NCBI GenBank assembly: GCA_902805885.1
Contig: CADCUM010000064.1
Location: forward strand, 28,597 to 92,596
DNA: 64,000 bases
Source of the DNA: an uncultured Nocardioides sp.
GTDB lineage: Bacteria > Actinomycetota > Actinomycetes > Propionibacteriales > Nocardioidaceae
Direction of reading: 5' to 3'
In this document: positions 35,203 to 42,920 of the stretch, one piece after another
How the letters are laid out: each line of letters opens with the position of its first letter
Numbering within the stretch: the stretch's first letter is position 1
Position numbers and translations under genes: made by a program
The notes under the pieces: generated by a model
Told to the model about the DNA's origin: nothing
The model's input: the letters and a program-made list of their open reading frames with translations, nothing else
The model's database searches: none

Positions 35203-36095
35203 GACAGGTCCGGGGACCGCAGAGGACTCAGCACGGCCGCCGGTCGGGCCGACGCAACAGCGCGCAGGACCGTGGGGAGAAGGCGCAGCAGCCGGGCGGC
35301 CACAGCGGCCGCGTCAGCACGCGTCCTCGCCTCGGCGCCGAGCCTGAACCGTGAGCCGACCACGAGGTCGCCTGCGAGCCCGGCACGTCCTGTCTCGATG
35401 GTCCGCGGGGCGGCGACTCCGTCGGCGCTCAGCCTGACCACCCGGACGATGACGTTCATGGATCGGTCGGACGGGTTGCCGTACGCGTACACGCTCGTGA
35501 CCGTGCGGGGCTCCAGCTGCACCTCGAGCGGCCCGAGGATCGGTGCGTCCGCGCTGCCCGTGGGAAGGAGGGCGACCGAGTGCGTCCCGGCCGGCACGTC
35601 AGCCTCGGCGTACTCGCCGTTGGCGATGTTGGTGAAGACCACCTGACCATCCACGCGGACGTCGGCCGGGGGTGCCGTCGCAGTGTGCGCGAGCACGACG
35701 CGTGCCTCTCCTGACCCGATGGGAGCCGAGGGCGTCCGGTACGAGTTGACGACCGGGTCCCCGTCGACCTCGGCCGGCAGGTGCAGCACGACGTCCGTAC
35801 GGGTGCTCGGCCCGACCCGCAGCGTGGAGACGACGTCGACCTCCCCGTCGGCGTCCGAGAAGGTCAGCTCGTGGGACCCCGGATCCAGCGGCACGGTGAC
35901 GACGTCGCCGAGTGGCACACCCTGCGCCACCGGCTCCCCGTCGACGGCCATGTCGACGTTGACGCCGGGCAGTGCCTGCACGAGGGTCACCCGAGCAGGA
36001 GGCGCGGTGGGTTCCTGTGCATGGACCGGACCCGAGGATGCGGCAGCGAGGCACACTGCAAGGGCGGCACAGACGATCGCACGCTGCTTCTTCAT
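35199..36095 (-). CDS. secreted DUF4397-domain protein
   Basis: 298 residues from ATG 36095, directly behind GGAGGGA. A Sec signal (AIVCAALAVCLAAASSGPVHA) is followed by two DUF4397-like repeats: VTLVQALPGVNVDMAVDGEP and ARVVLAHTATAPPADVRVDG, each with the V-D-G beta turn, then VYAYGNPSDRSMNVIVRVV. The C-terminal tail is hydrophobic/basic without a sorting motif. It is the first gene of the sortase operon. A TATATG hexamer at 36123-36128 may be its -10. Confidence 0.85.
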   Translation of the reverse strand: MKKQRAIVCAALAVCLAAASSGPVHAQEPTAPPARVTLVQALPGVNVDMAVDGEPVAQGVPLGDVVTVPLDPGSHELTFSDADGEVDVVSTLRVGPSTRTDVVLHLPAEVDGDPVVNSYRTPSAPIGSGEARVVLAHTATAPPADVRVDGQVVFTNIANGEYAEADVPAGTHSVALLPTGSADAPILGPLEVQLEPRTVTSVYAYGNPSDRSMNVIVRVVRLSADGVAAPRTIETGRAGLAGDLVVGSRFRLGAEARTRADAAAVAARLLRLLPTVLRAVASARPAAVLSPLRSPDLS

Positions 36096-36240
36096 TCGAT
36101 CCCTCCGGATCTCGTTCTTCCACATATACGCCCCGCGCGTCGGCCTCTCCCACCTCCCTGGGGGTGGAGGCCTGCGCTGCCACCGCTCTGAGGGGCCCTC
36201 ACGCCTGCCCCGTGTCCGTCGACGTCGAGCGAGAAGAGCG

Positions 36241-36882
36241 TCAGGAGAAGGCGACCGGCGCAGGCGCTGTCACCGGCGGGGCCGCGGCCGCATCCGTCAG
36301 CGTGGCGCCGGGCGCGGTCGGCACGGCCTCGCGCGCCGGCGAGGGTGCCTGGCGCGGGACCACGACCGAAACCAGGACTCGAGGACGGCGGCGCTCGCGG
36401 TGCCCGGAGACGCGGAGGCCGCCGAGCATCAGCGCGCCGAGGAACCCGGCGAGGAGGTACGGCGCCGGCCAGGCCGGCATCACGAGCATCGGGTATCCGG
36501 CGTACGGCACGTGCCGGACGACCTCGCGCACCCGCACCGGCCGCAGGGTCATCGACTCGCCGTCGGCGTCGCCGGACACCTCGAGCCAGCCGCCGTCCAT
36601 CGCGGTGATCCGCCGGATGACGGAGCCGTCACCGGCGGGGTCGCCGAAGCTGACCAGGTCGCCCACCTGGAGGTCCCGCGCAGGGACCTGGCGCACCAGC
36701 ACGTAGGAGCCCTTCGGGAGCGCGGAGCCCATGGCGTCGTCGGCCATCCCCACCCGCTCCATGCCGCGCAGCACAGGGGTGGCGCCGAGCAGGCCCACCA
36801 CCACGAGGACGCAGGCCAGCACGCTGAGCACGAGGCGGCCGGTGCGCCGCGAGCGCACAGGGGTGCTCGGGATGATCTCCAT
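36241..36882 (-). CDS. S26 signal peptidase-like protein lacking the usual catalytic residues
   Basis: 213 residues. An N-terminal helix (LVLSVLACVLVVVGLLGATPV), an S26-like core, a second helix (YLLAGFLGALMLGGLRVSG) and an Ala/Pro-rich tail. Where active signal peptidases read S-M-x-P, this protein reads DDAMGSALPKGSYVLV, so the nucleophile Ser is replaced by Ala. Where SipW/Sec11-type enzymes have H-R-I, it reads IRRI. GDLVSFGDPAGD follows as in the family. It is therefore probably not a peptidase but a binding or chaperone-like relative. It lies upstream of the DUF4397-sortase operon. Confidence 0.75.
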   Translation of the reverse strand: MEIIPSTPVRSRRTGRLVLSVLACVLVVVGLLGATPVLRGMERVGMADDAMGSALPKGSYVLVRQVPARDLQVGDLVSFGDPAGDGSVIRRITAMDGGWLEVSGDADGESMTLRPVRVREVVRHVPYAGYPMLVMPAWPAPYLLAGFLGALMLGGLRVSGHRERRRPRVLVSVVVPRQAPSPAREAVPTAPGATLTDAAAAPPVTAPAPVAFS

Positions 36883-37007
36883 GACGGTGGCCTCTGGGAG
36901 GGGGGAGGGCTACCTGCGGACCCTCCGACGCTAGTCCTCGAGCCACCACGAACGGGGCACCCAGCCGCCACGGCCGCGCCACGGCTTCGCCACAGCGGAA
37001 CGTGCCG

Positions 37008-38207
37008 TCAGCGGCGCGGCAGCAGGATCTCGACCCCGTCGCCGAGGGGGTCCCCCGACCAGCGGCCGCCCATCAGCTCGGTCAGCGTCTGGCCGGTCTG
37101 GCGCTCGTGCCGCTCCCCCGCCGGCTCGCCGTCCTCGGCGGGCCCGCTGCGGACGCGGATGCGCAGGTGGCTCTCGGCCGCCTCGAAGTGCAGGGTGACC
37201 TCACCCGCGCCGTGGCGGCTCACGTCCGCCAGCACCTGGTCGAGGAGCTGCTCCACCGGTCCAGGGGTGACGCCCAGCTCCTCACCGGCGTCCACGAACG
37301 TCCGCACGGGTCGCGAGGTGGGCAGCTCCGCACGCCAGTGGGTCGCCACCTGGAGGCCCAGGTCGACCACCCGCACCTCGGCGCCGTCGACCAGGCCGCG
37401 GGTGCGCTCGAACTCGACGAGCTCCGCGACGGTCTCCTGCATCCGCGACACGCTGCCCAGGCAGCGCGTCAGCGAGCGCCGTACGTCGTCGTCGAGGTCG
37501 TCGGCCAGCAGCGCCTCCTCCAGCTCGAGGCGGAGCCCGGTCAGCGGGGTCCGCAGGACGTGGGAGGTGTGCTGGATGTACTCGCGGTCGCGGTGGATCG
37601 TCCGGCGCAGCTGCTGGGCACTGGTCTGCAGCGCGGCCCCCAGTGCCTTGACCTCGGGGATCCGGGACCGCGGCTCGGGGATGTCGAAACGTCCCCGGCC
37701 GAGCATCTGGGCACTCTCGGCGAGCTCCAGCACGGGGCGGGCGAGCCGGCCCGCCAGGACCAGCCCGACGAGCGCCGAGGCCACGACCAGGCCCAGCATC
37801 AGCGCCAGGAGGGAGCTCATCTGCTCGGCGACGGTGAGCCGGACCGACTCGTCGGACTCGACCATCTTCACCGTCGTCAGCCCGGCCGTCTGCTCGGCGG
37901 TGAGCGGCTCACCGAGGTCGCCGACGGGGTACCCCGTGCCCTCGGAGGAGACCTCCGCCCGTCCCGGGCGGCTCACGGTGACCTGCATCTCGTCGCCCGT
38001 GAACACCGCGACGTCCTCGCGCGTGATCGAGTCACCCGCCTCGAAGCGGGCGTCGAACACCCGGGCGGCCTGGTCGGCCTGCACCGCGAGGTGGTCCTGA
38101 CCGTTCGCGCGGACGATGTTCTCGACCGCGAGGGAGCGCGCCAGCACGACCACCGTGAGGATCACCAGGGCCAACCCGGTGAACGCGAGGGTGAGCCGTT
38201 CGCGCAC
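37008..38207 (-). CDS. sensor histidine kinase with degenerate ATPase domain
   Basis: 399 residues. Two helices (LTLAFTGLALVILTVVVLA and LLALMLGLVVASALVGLVLA) enclose an outer sensor loop of about 110 residues. A HAMP-like region follows, then the H-box HTSHVLRTPLTGLRLELEEA with the phosphorylatable His. In the ATPase domain the N-box reads LLDQVLADVSRHG, lacking the usual Asn pair, and the G1/G2 boxes are reduced to RSGPAEDGE and LTELMGGRW. It may bind ATP poorly or act mainly as a phosphatase. It is paired with the response regulator 3 nt upstream. Confidence 0.85.
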   Translation of the reverse strand: MRERLTLAFTGLALVILTVVVLARSLAVENIVRANGQDHLAVQADQAARVFDARFEAGDSITREDVAVFTGDEMQVTVSRPGRAEVSSEGTGYPVGDLGEPLTAEQTAGLTTVKMVESDESVRLTVAEQMSSLLALMLGLVVASALVGLVLAGRLARPVLELAESAQMLGRGRFDIPEPRSRIPEVKALGAALQTSAQQLRRTIHRDREYIQHTSHVLRTPLTGLRLELEEALLADDLDDDVRRSLTRCLGSVSRMQETVAELVEFERTRGLVDGAEVRVVDLGLQVATHWRAELPTSRPVRTFVDAGEELGVTPGPVEQLLDQVLADVSRHGAGEVTLHFEAAESHLRIRVRSGPAEDGEPAGERHERQTGQTLTELMGGRWSGDPLGDGVEILLPRR

Positions 38208-38210
38208 CTC

Positions 38211-38897
38211 TCAGCCGCCGGTCTCCAGGCGGAAGCCGACGCCGCGGATGGCCACGACGCGCTCCATGGCGCCCGCGGCCTCGAGCTTGCCGCGCAGCCG
38301 TCCGATGGTCACGTCGAGCGTCTTGGTGGAGCCGAACCAGTTCTCGTCCCACACCTGGTTCATCAGGGTGTCGCGGGAGACCACGTGGTCGCGATGGGCC
38401 GCCAGCAGCGCGAGGACGTCGAACTCCTTCGCGGTCAGCGCGATCTCGACCCCCTCCAGCGTCACGCGGCGCGACGGGACGTCGATCTTGAGGCCCGAGG
38501 CCGTGGTCACCGACGTCTCGTCGGTGCGCGCGTTGCGCCGCAGCAGCGCCCGCACGCGGGCCAGCAGCTCCGCGAGGCCGAAGGGCTTGCTGAGGTAGTC
38601 GTCGGCGCCGACGTCGAGGCCGACGACCCGGTCGAGCTCGCCACCGCGGGCGGTCACCATGATGATGCCGCCCTCGTACCCGCCGCCGCGCAGCTGGCGG
38701 CAGACGTCGAGCCCGTCCATGTCGGGCAGGCCCAGGTCGAGGATCACGACGGCCGGCATCTCGCCCGCGACACGGGCGATCGCCTCCTCGCCGCTCGACA
38801 CCGATGCCACGGCGTAGCCCTCACGTTCGAGGGTGCGCACGAGGGGGATCGCGATGTCCTCCTCGTCCTCTACCACCAGCACTTCATAGGACGCCAT
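38211..38897 (-). CDS. OmpR/PhoB-family response regulator
   Basis: 228 residues from ATG 38897, which lies 7 nt after a TATGCT hexamer and has no ribosome site, suggesting leaderless expression. Receiver domain: acidic pair VEDEED, phospho-acceptor Asp in ILDLGLPDMDG, and Lys in YLSKPFG. The C-terminal winged helix (LTAKEFDVLALLAAHRDHVV, TLDVTIGRLRGKLE) is of the OmpR type. It forms a two-component system with the downstream kinase; the spacing is short enough for one transcript. Confidence 0.93.
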   Translation of the reverse strand: MASYEVLVVEDEEDIAIPLVRTLEREGYAVASVSSGEEAIARVAGEMPAVVILDLGLPDMDGLDVCRQLRGGGYEGGIIMVTARGGELDRVVGLDVGADDYLSKPFGLAELLARVRALLRRNARTDETSVTTASGLKIDVPSRRVTLEGVEIALTAKEFDVLALLAAHRDHVVSRDTLMNQVWDENWFGSTKTLDVTIGRLRGKLEAAGAMERVVAIRGVGFRLETGG

Positions 38898-38904
38898 GGT
38901 CGGC

Positions 38905-38910
38905 AGCATA
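38905..38910 (-). promoter_or_regulatory. -10 hexamer of the two-component operon
   Basis: TATGCT on the minus strand, 7 nt before ATG 38897. This is the geometry of leaderless actinobacterial promoters. Confidence 0.45.
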
Positions 38911-38954
38911 GAGGTGCGGAGCCCTGAGTCTGCGGCTAACCGGCCGAGAGGCCC

Positions 38955-39860
38955 TCAGGCGCTGAACGCGTCGCCCTGATCCAGCACCCGTGCGACGGCC
39001 TCCTCCATGCCGAGCTGGTCGAGCGCGAGCTCGTCCTCGGCGCCCTCCTCGACCTCCTCCCAGGTGATCGGGAACGCGACCGTCGGGCGCTCCTTCCCCC
39101 GCAGGGAGTACGGCGCCACGGTGGTCTTGGACCCCGAGTTCTGCGACCAGTCGAGGAAGACCTTGCCGCCCCGCTTCGCCTTCGTCATCGTGGCCGTGAC
39201 CAGGGTGGGGTTCTCCTTCTGCAGGCCCTCGGCGACCTCCCGGGCGAGCTCGGTCGACCCGTCGCTGTCGAGGTCCCCCACGACGTCCGGGTCGAGGTCG
39301 GCGTACAGGTGCAGGCCCTTGCTGCCGCTGGTCACCGGCGTGCAGGTCATCCCGCGCTGCGCCAGCGCGTCGCGGACCATCAGCGCCACCACGGCGCACT
39401 CGTGGAGGCCGGCCGGCTCGCCCGGGTCGAGGTCGATGACGAGACGGTCGGGACGCAGCGGGGTCCCGTCCTCGGCGACCCGCCACTGGTGGACGTGCAG
39501 CTCGAGCGAGGCGAGGTTGGCCAGCCAGGTCAGCGTGGGCAGGTCGTCGCAGATCGGGAAGCGGATCGTCCCCGCGCCCGTCGAGGCCCGGCTCCCGGTC
39601 GTCGGCACCTCCGCAGTGCGCACCCAGGACGGCGTGCCGGGCGGGGTGTTCTTCTCGAAGAAGCTGGACCCCTCGACGCCGTGGGGCCAGCGGATGCGGG
39701 TCACCGCGCGGTCCCGCAGCTGCGGCAGCAGCACGGGAGCCACCTGGGCGTAGTAGTTCAGCACCTCGCCCTTCGTCGTCCCCGTGCGGGGGAAGAGCAC
39801 CTTGTCGAGGTTGCTGATGGTGAGGGTGCGTCCCTCGACCTCCACGCGGAGCTCGGTCAT
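38955..39860 (-). CDS. NHEJ polymerase-domain protein (LigD PolDom)
   Basis: 301 residues covering only the primase-polymerase domain of LigD: LTISNLDKVLFPRTGTTKGE, LVIDLDPGEP (the catalytic D-x-D), TSGSKGLHLYADL, and the terminal APYSLRGKERPTVAFPITWEE shortened. It fills gaps during non-homologous end joining and prefers ribonucleotides in the family. The ATG overlaps the stop of the ligase gene (ATGA), so the two LigD functions are separate polypeptides here. Ku is encoded divergently nearby. Confidence 0.92.
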   Translation of the reverse strand: MTELRVEVEGRTLTISNLDKVLFPRTGTTKGEVLNYYAQVAPVLLPQLRDRAVTRIRWPHGVEGSSFFEKNTPPGTPSWVRTAEVPTTGSRASTGAGTIRFPICDDLPTLTWLANLASLELHVHQWRVAEDGTPLRPDRLVIDLDPGEPAGLHECAVVALMVRDALAQRGMTCTPVTSGSKGLHLYADLDPDVVGDLDSDGSTELAREVAEGLQKENPTLVTATMTKAKRGGKVFLDWSQNSGSKTTVAPYSLRGKERPTVAFPITWEEVEEGAEDELALDQLGMEEAVARVLDQGDAFSA

Positions 39861-40804
39861 GGCCGTCCCACCCCGTCCTGGTGCAGGTCGTCGGGGCCGA
39901 GGTCGGCCCGCACGCCGCGGTACGACGGCTGGCGCAGCCGCTGCACCGGCGGCTTGCTGTGCGCGTCGACGTCGACGACCAGGAACGGCTCGACCCAGAA
40001 CGTGCCGCGCGCGTCGACGGCGGGCACCTCGTCGGCGAACGGGCTCCGCTCCCGACCGTGACCTGCGAGCAGGTCGGTGAGCAGCCGGGTCGCGGGACCG
40101 CCGATGCCGCTGCCGACCCTGCCCCGGAACATCAGCCCCCCGGGCGTCGGCTCGCCCACCAGCAGCGAGGCCAGCCGGTCCCTGGTGCCGTCCTGCGGCC
40201 GCCAGCCACCGACGACGAACGAGTACCGGTGCCGGTGGGCGAACTTCAGCCAGTGCGGGCAGCGCACGCCGAACTCGTACCGCGAGGAGAGCCGCTTGGA
40301 GACGATGCCCTCGACGCCCTGCTGGAGCGTGGCGGCCTGGAGCATCGGCCCGTCGTCGTACGTCGGCGGCACCTGCCACGACCCCAGGTCGAGGCCCTCC
40401 AGCACCTCGCGCCGCTCGGCGAGCGGCAGGCCGGTCAGGTCGCGGCCGTCGAGGCGCAGCACGTCGAAGACCATGTACGTCGCCGGCACCCGGTGCGCCA
40501 GCCTGGCAGCGCTCGTGGCCGAGCGGACGTGCATGCGCTCCTGGATGACCGCGAAGTCGGGGCGCCCCAGCGCGTCCAGGCCGATGATCTCGCCGTCGAC
40601 GAGGAGGTCGCGCCCGCCCATCGGTGCGCCATGGACGTCGGGCCACGCGATGGTCGCGTCGTTGGCGTTGCGCGTGGTGAGGCGGGCCCTCGGCGAGCCC
40701 TCCTCGACCTCCGCGAGCATCCGTACGCCGTCCCACTTCACCTCGTGGACCCATTCCTCCCCCGCCGGCACGCGAGTGCCCTTGGTGGCGAGCATGGGAC
40801 GCAT
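39857..40804 (-). CDS. ATP-dependent DNA ligase (NHEJ)
   Basis: 315 residues. The adenylation motif is EVKWDGVRML with the nucleophile Lys. Further ligase motifs are LLVDGEIIGLD, YMVFDVLRLDGRDL, EGIVSKRLSSRYEFG and WLKFAHRHRYSFVVGG, followed by an OB domain. The length matches a bare LigD-type ligase core. It seals breaks aligned by Ku together with the downstream polymerase. It is divergent from ku with 112 bp between them. Confidence 0.92.
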   Translation of the reverse strand: MRPMLATKGTRVPAGEEWVHEVKWDGVRMLAEVEEGSPRARLTTRNANDATIAWPDVHGAPMGGRDLLVDGEIIGLDALGRPDFAVIQERMHVRSATSAARLAHRVPATYMVFDVLRLDGRDLTGLPLAERREVLEGLDLGSWQVPPTYDDGPMLQAATLQQGVEGIVSKRLSSRYEFGVRCPHWLKFAHRHRYSFVVGGWRPQDGTRDRLASLLVGEPTPGGLMFRGRVGSGIGGPATRLLTDLLAGHGRERSPFADEVPAVDARGTFWVEPFLVVDVDAHSKPPVQRLRQPSYRGVRADLGPDDLHQDGVGRP

Positions 40805-40916
40805 GGCCGCAGTCTGGCACTCCGCGTGCCGCCGGACCCACCTCTCGGCAGGTGACGCGGCGGCTCGTGACCCGAGATACTGGTGGGACCGTGCACGCCG
40901 ACGAGAGGGCAACGCC

Positions 40917-41894
40917 ATGCGAGCGATCTGGAAGGGCGCAGTCTCCTTCGGACTGGTCAGCGTCCCCGTGAAGCTGTACGCCGCCACCGAGAGCCACGAC
41001 GTGTCGTTCCGCCAGGTGCACGCCAAGGACGGCGGTCGCATCAAGTACCAGCGGGTCTGCTCCCTCGACGGCGAGGAGGTGCCGTACGCCGACATCGCGA
41101 AGGGCTACGAGACCGAGGACGGCGAGATGGTCATCCTCACCGACGACGACCTCTCGTCCCTGCCCTCCACGTCGTCCCGCGAGATCGCCGTCGAGAAGTT
41201 CGTCCCGCGCGAGCAGATCGACCCTCTGCTGTTCGAGAAGTCCTACTACCTCGAGCCCGAGGGCGCCGGAGCCAAGCCGTACGCGCTCCTCCGCCAGGCG
41301 CTCAAGGACGCCGACCGGATGGCCGTGGTGACGGTCGCGCTGCGCCAGCGCACCACCATCGCCGTGCTGCGGGTGCGCGAGACCGAGGCCGGCGAGGTCA
41401 TCGTGCTCCAGACGATGATGTGGCCCGACGAGGTGCGGGTCCCCGACTTCAAGGTCGACGGCGGGGACGCCAAGCCCGCCGAGGTCAAGATGGCCAACAT
41501 GCTGGTGGAGACCTTGGCCGGCGACTTCGAGCCCGCGGACTTCGAGGACGACTACGCCGGGGCCGTCGAGGCGCTCGTGAAGTCGAAGATCGAGGGTGGC
41601 GAGGTCAAGCGCACCGAGACCTCCACCAAGAGCTCCGGCGAGGTCGTCGACCTCCTCGCGGCGCTGCAGAAGTCCGTCGCCGCCGCGAAGACGGCGCGTG
41701 GCGAGGAGTCGCCGGCTGCGGCGGACGAGTCGACCGACGACGAGGCCGACGACGCCGACGAGAAGCCGGCCAGGGCGACCAGGAAGACCGCGGCGAAGAA
41801 GACGCCCGCCAAGAAGGCCGCCGCGAAGACCCCCGGCAAGAAGACGACCAAGAAGACCGCGGCGAAGAAGACGCCGGCCAAGAAGGCCAGCTGA
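40917..41894 (+). CDS. ku: Ku homodimeric DNA-end-binding protein
   Basis: 325 residues from ATG 40917, behind GAGAGGGC. The Ku core is MRAIWKGAVSFGLVSVPVKL, YQRVCSLDGEEV, KSYYLEPEG and YALLRQALKDADRMAVVTVA. From about residue 270 a tail follows: an acidic stretch (STDDEADDADEK), then repeated AAKKTPAKKA units like those of histone H1/HU extensions. In mycobacteria and streptomycetes such Lys-rich Ku tails aid DNA binding and threading. It recruits the ligase and polymerase encoded on the other strand. Confidence 0.96.
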   Translation: MRAIWKGAVSFGLVSVPVKLYAATESHDVSFRQVHAKDGGRIKYQRVCSLDGEEVPYADIAKGYETEDGEMVILTDDDLSSLPSTSSREIAVEKFVPREQIDPLLFEKSYYLEPEGAGAKPYALLRQALKDADRMAVVTVALRQRTTIAVLRVRETEAGEVIVLQTMMWPDEVRVPDFKVDGGDAKPAEVKMANMLVETLAGDFEPADFEDDYAGAVEALVKSKIEGGEVKRTETSTKSSGEVVDLLAALQKSVAAAKTARGEESPAAADESTDDEADDADEKPARATRKTAAKKTPAKKAAAKTPGKKTTKKTAAKKTPAKKAS

Positions 41895-41900
41895 CTCCCG

Positions 41901-42025
41901 AGCGGTGCGTGAGCCACGTCCCTTGCCCCCCGGAACGTGGCTGGCTCACCGCTCCCCGCGTCCCCCCGCTCGGGCGGTGCGTGAGCCACGTTCTCACGTC
42001 GGGAGAAGGTGGCTCACTCACCGCT
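41901..42025. repeat. two tandem imperfect hairpins between ku and the SDR gene
   Basis: Two related inverted repeats, 41901-41953 and 41973-42025, each begin with GCGGTGCGTGAGCCACGT and end with the complementary GTGGCTcactCACCGC or a close variant. The second overlaps the SDR stop. They form a bidirectional terminator between convergent genes and look like copies of one repeated element. Confidence 0.65.
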
Positions 42026-42911
42026 CGGTGCGGGTCCGGCCCGTCTCGCCGCGGGCGGCGGCGGAGTCGGGCACCCGCCGCGCCAGCTCCGCGAAGATGC
42101 GGTCGGAGAGGCGCGGCGCCGCGAGGTTGAGCAGCTCCGTCGCCGAGCCGAGGACGCCGTTGACGGTGATCGGCCGGTCCTCCAGCGCCCGGACCACCCG
42201 CTCGGCGCAGTGCTCGGGCGTCTCGGCGGGCAGCCCGGCGTACGCCTCGGTCGGGCCGATCATGTCGGTCGCGACGAGGGCGAGCCGCATGTTGGTGCAG
42301 GTGACGTTGTCGAACCACGCCTCGCGGCCCAGGATCCGGCCGAACACGTCGAGCGCCGACTTCGAGGCGATGTACGCCGCGAACTTGGGCGCCTTCACCT
42401 GGTTGCCCCAGGTCACCACGTTGAGGACGTGGCCGAAGCGCTGCGCCCGCATGGCCGGCAGCAGTCCCATCGTGAGCCGCACCGGACCGAGGAAGTTCAC
42501 CGCCATCGTCCGCTCGAAGTCATGCACACGGTCGTACGAGAGCTCCAGCGACCGCCGGATCGACCTGCCGGCGTTGTTGACGAGGTAGTCCACAGCCCCG
42601 TGGGCCGCGAGCACGTCGGCGACGAGCGCGTCGACCGCCTCGCCGTCGGTCAGGTCCACGACGTGGGCGGACGCCGTCCCGCCGTCGGCCACGATCCGGG
42701 CCCGCACCCGCTCGAGCTCGTCGGCCCGCCGGGCGACCAGGACGAGGTGGGCGCCGCGTCGGGCACAGGCGTACGCCGTGGCCTCGCCGATGCCCGAGCT
42801 CGCCCCCGTCACCAGCACGGTCCGCCCGTCGAGCGGGCTGGCCGTGGAGCCGGTCAGCCGCCGACCCAGCCGGGCCAGCCGGGCGCGGGGGGTCTGCAGC
42901 AGGAGGCTCAC
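42018..42911 (-). CDS. short-chain dehydrogenase/reductase
   Basis: 297 residues. Cofactor motif VLVTGASSGIGEATAYA, NNAG in YLVNNAGRSIRR, catalytic YIASKSALDVFGR (Tyr and Lys). The extra N-terminal 27 residues and a C-terminal segment after the Rossmann core are like those of SDRs acting on lipids or fatty acyl groups. It begins 9 bp after the glutamate dehydrogenase stop, so it may be co-transcribed, although no metabolic link is obvious. Confidence 0.88.
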   Translation of the reverse strand: MSLLLQTPRARLARLGRRLTGSTASPLDGRTVLVTGASSGIGEATAYACARRGAHLVLVARRADELERVRARIVADGGTASAHVVDLTDGEAVDALVADVLAAHGAVDYLVNNAGRSIRRSLELSYDRVHDFERTMAVNFLGPVRLTMGLLPAMRAQRFGHVLNVVTWGNQVKAPKFAAYIASKSALDVFGRILGREAWFDNVTCTNMRLALVATDMIGPTEAYAGLPAETPEHCAERVVRALEDRPITVNGVLGSATELLNLAAPRLSDRIFAELARRVPDSAAARGETGRTRTER

Positions 42912-42920
42912 GGTCCGGGC

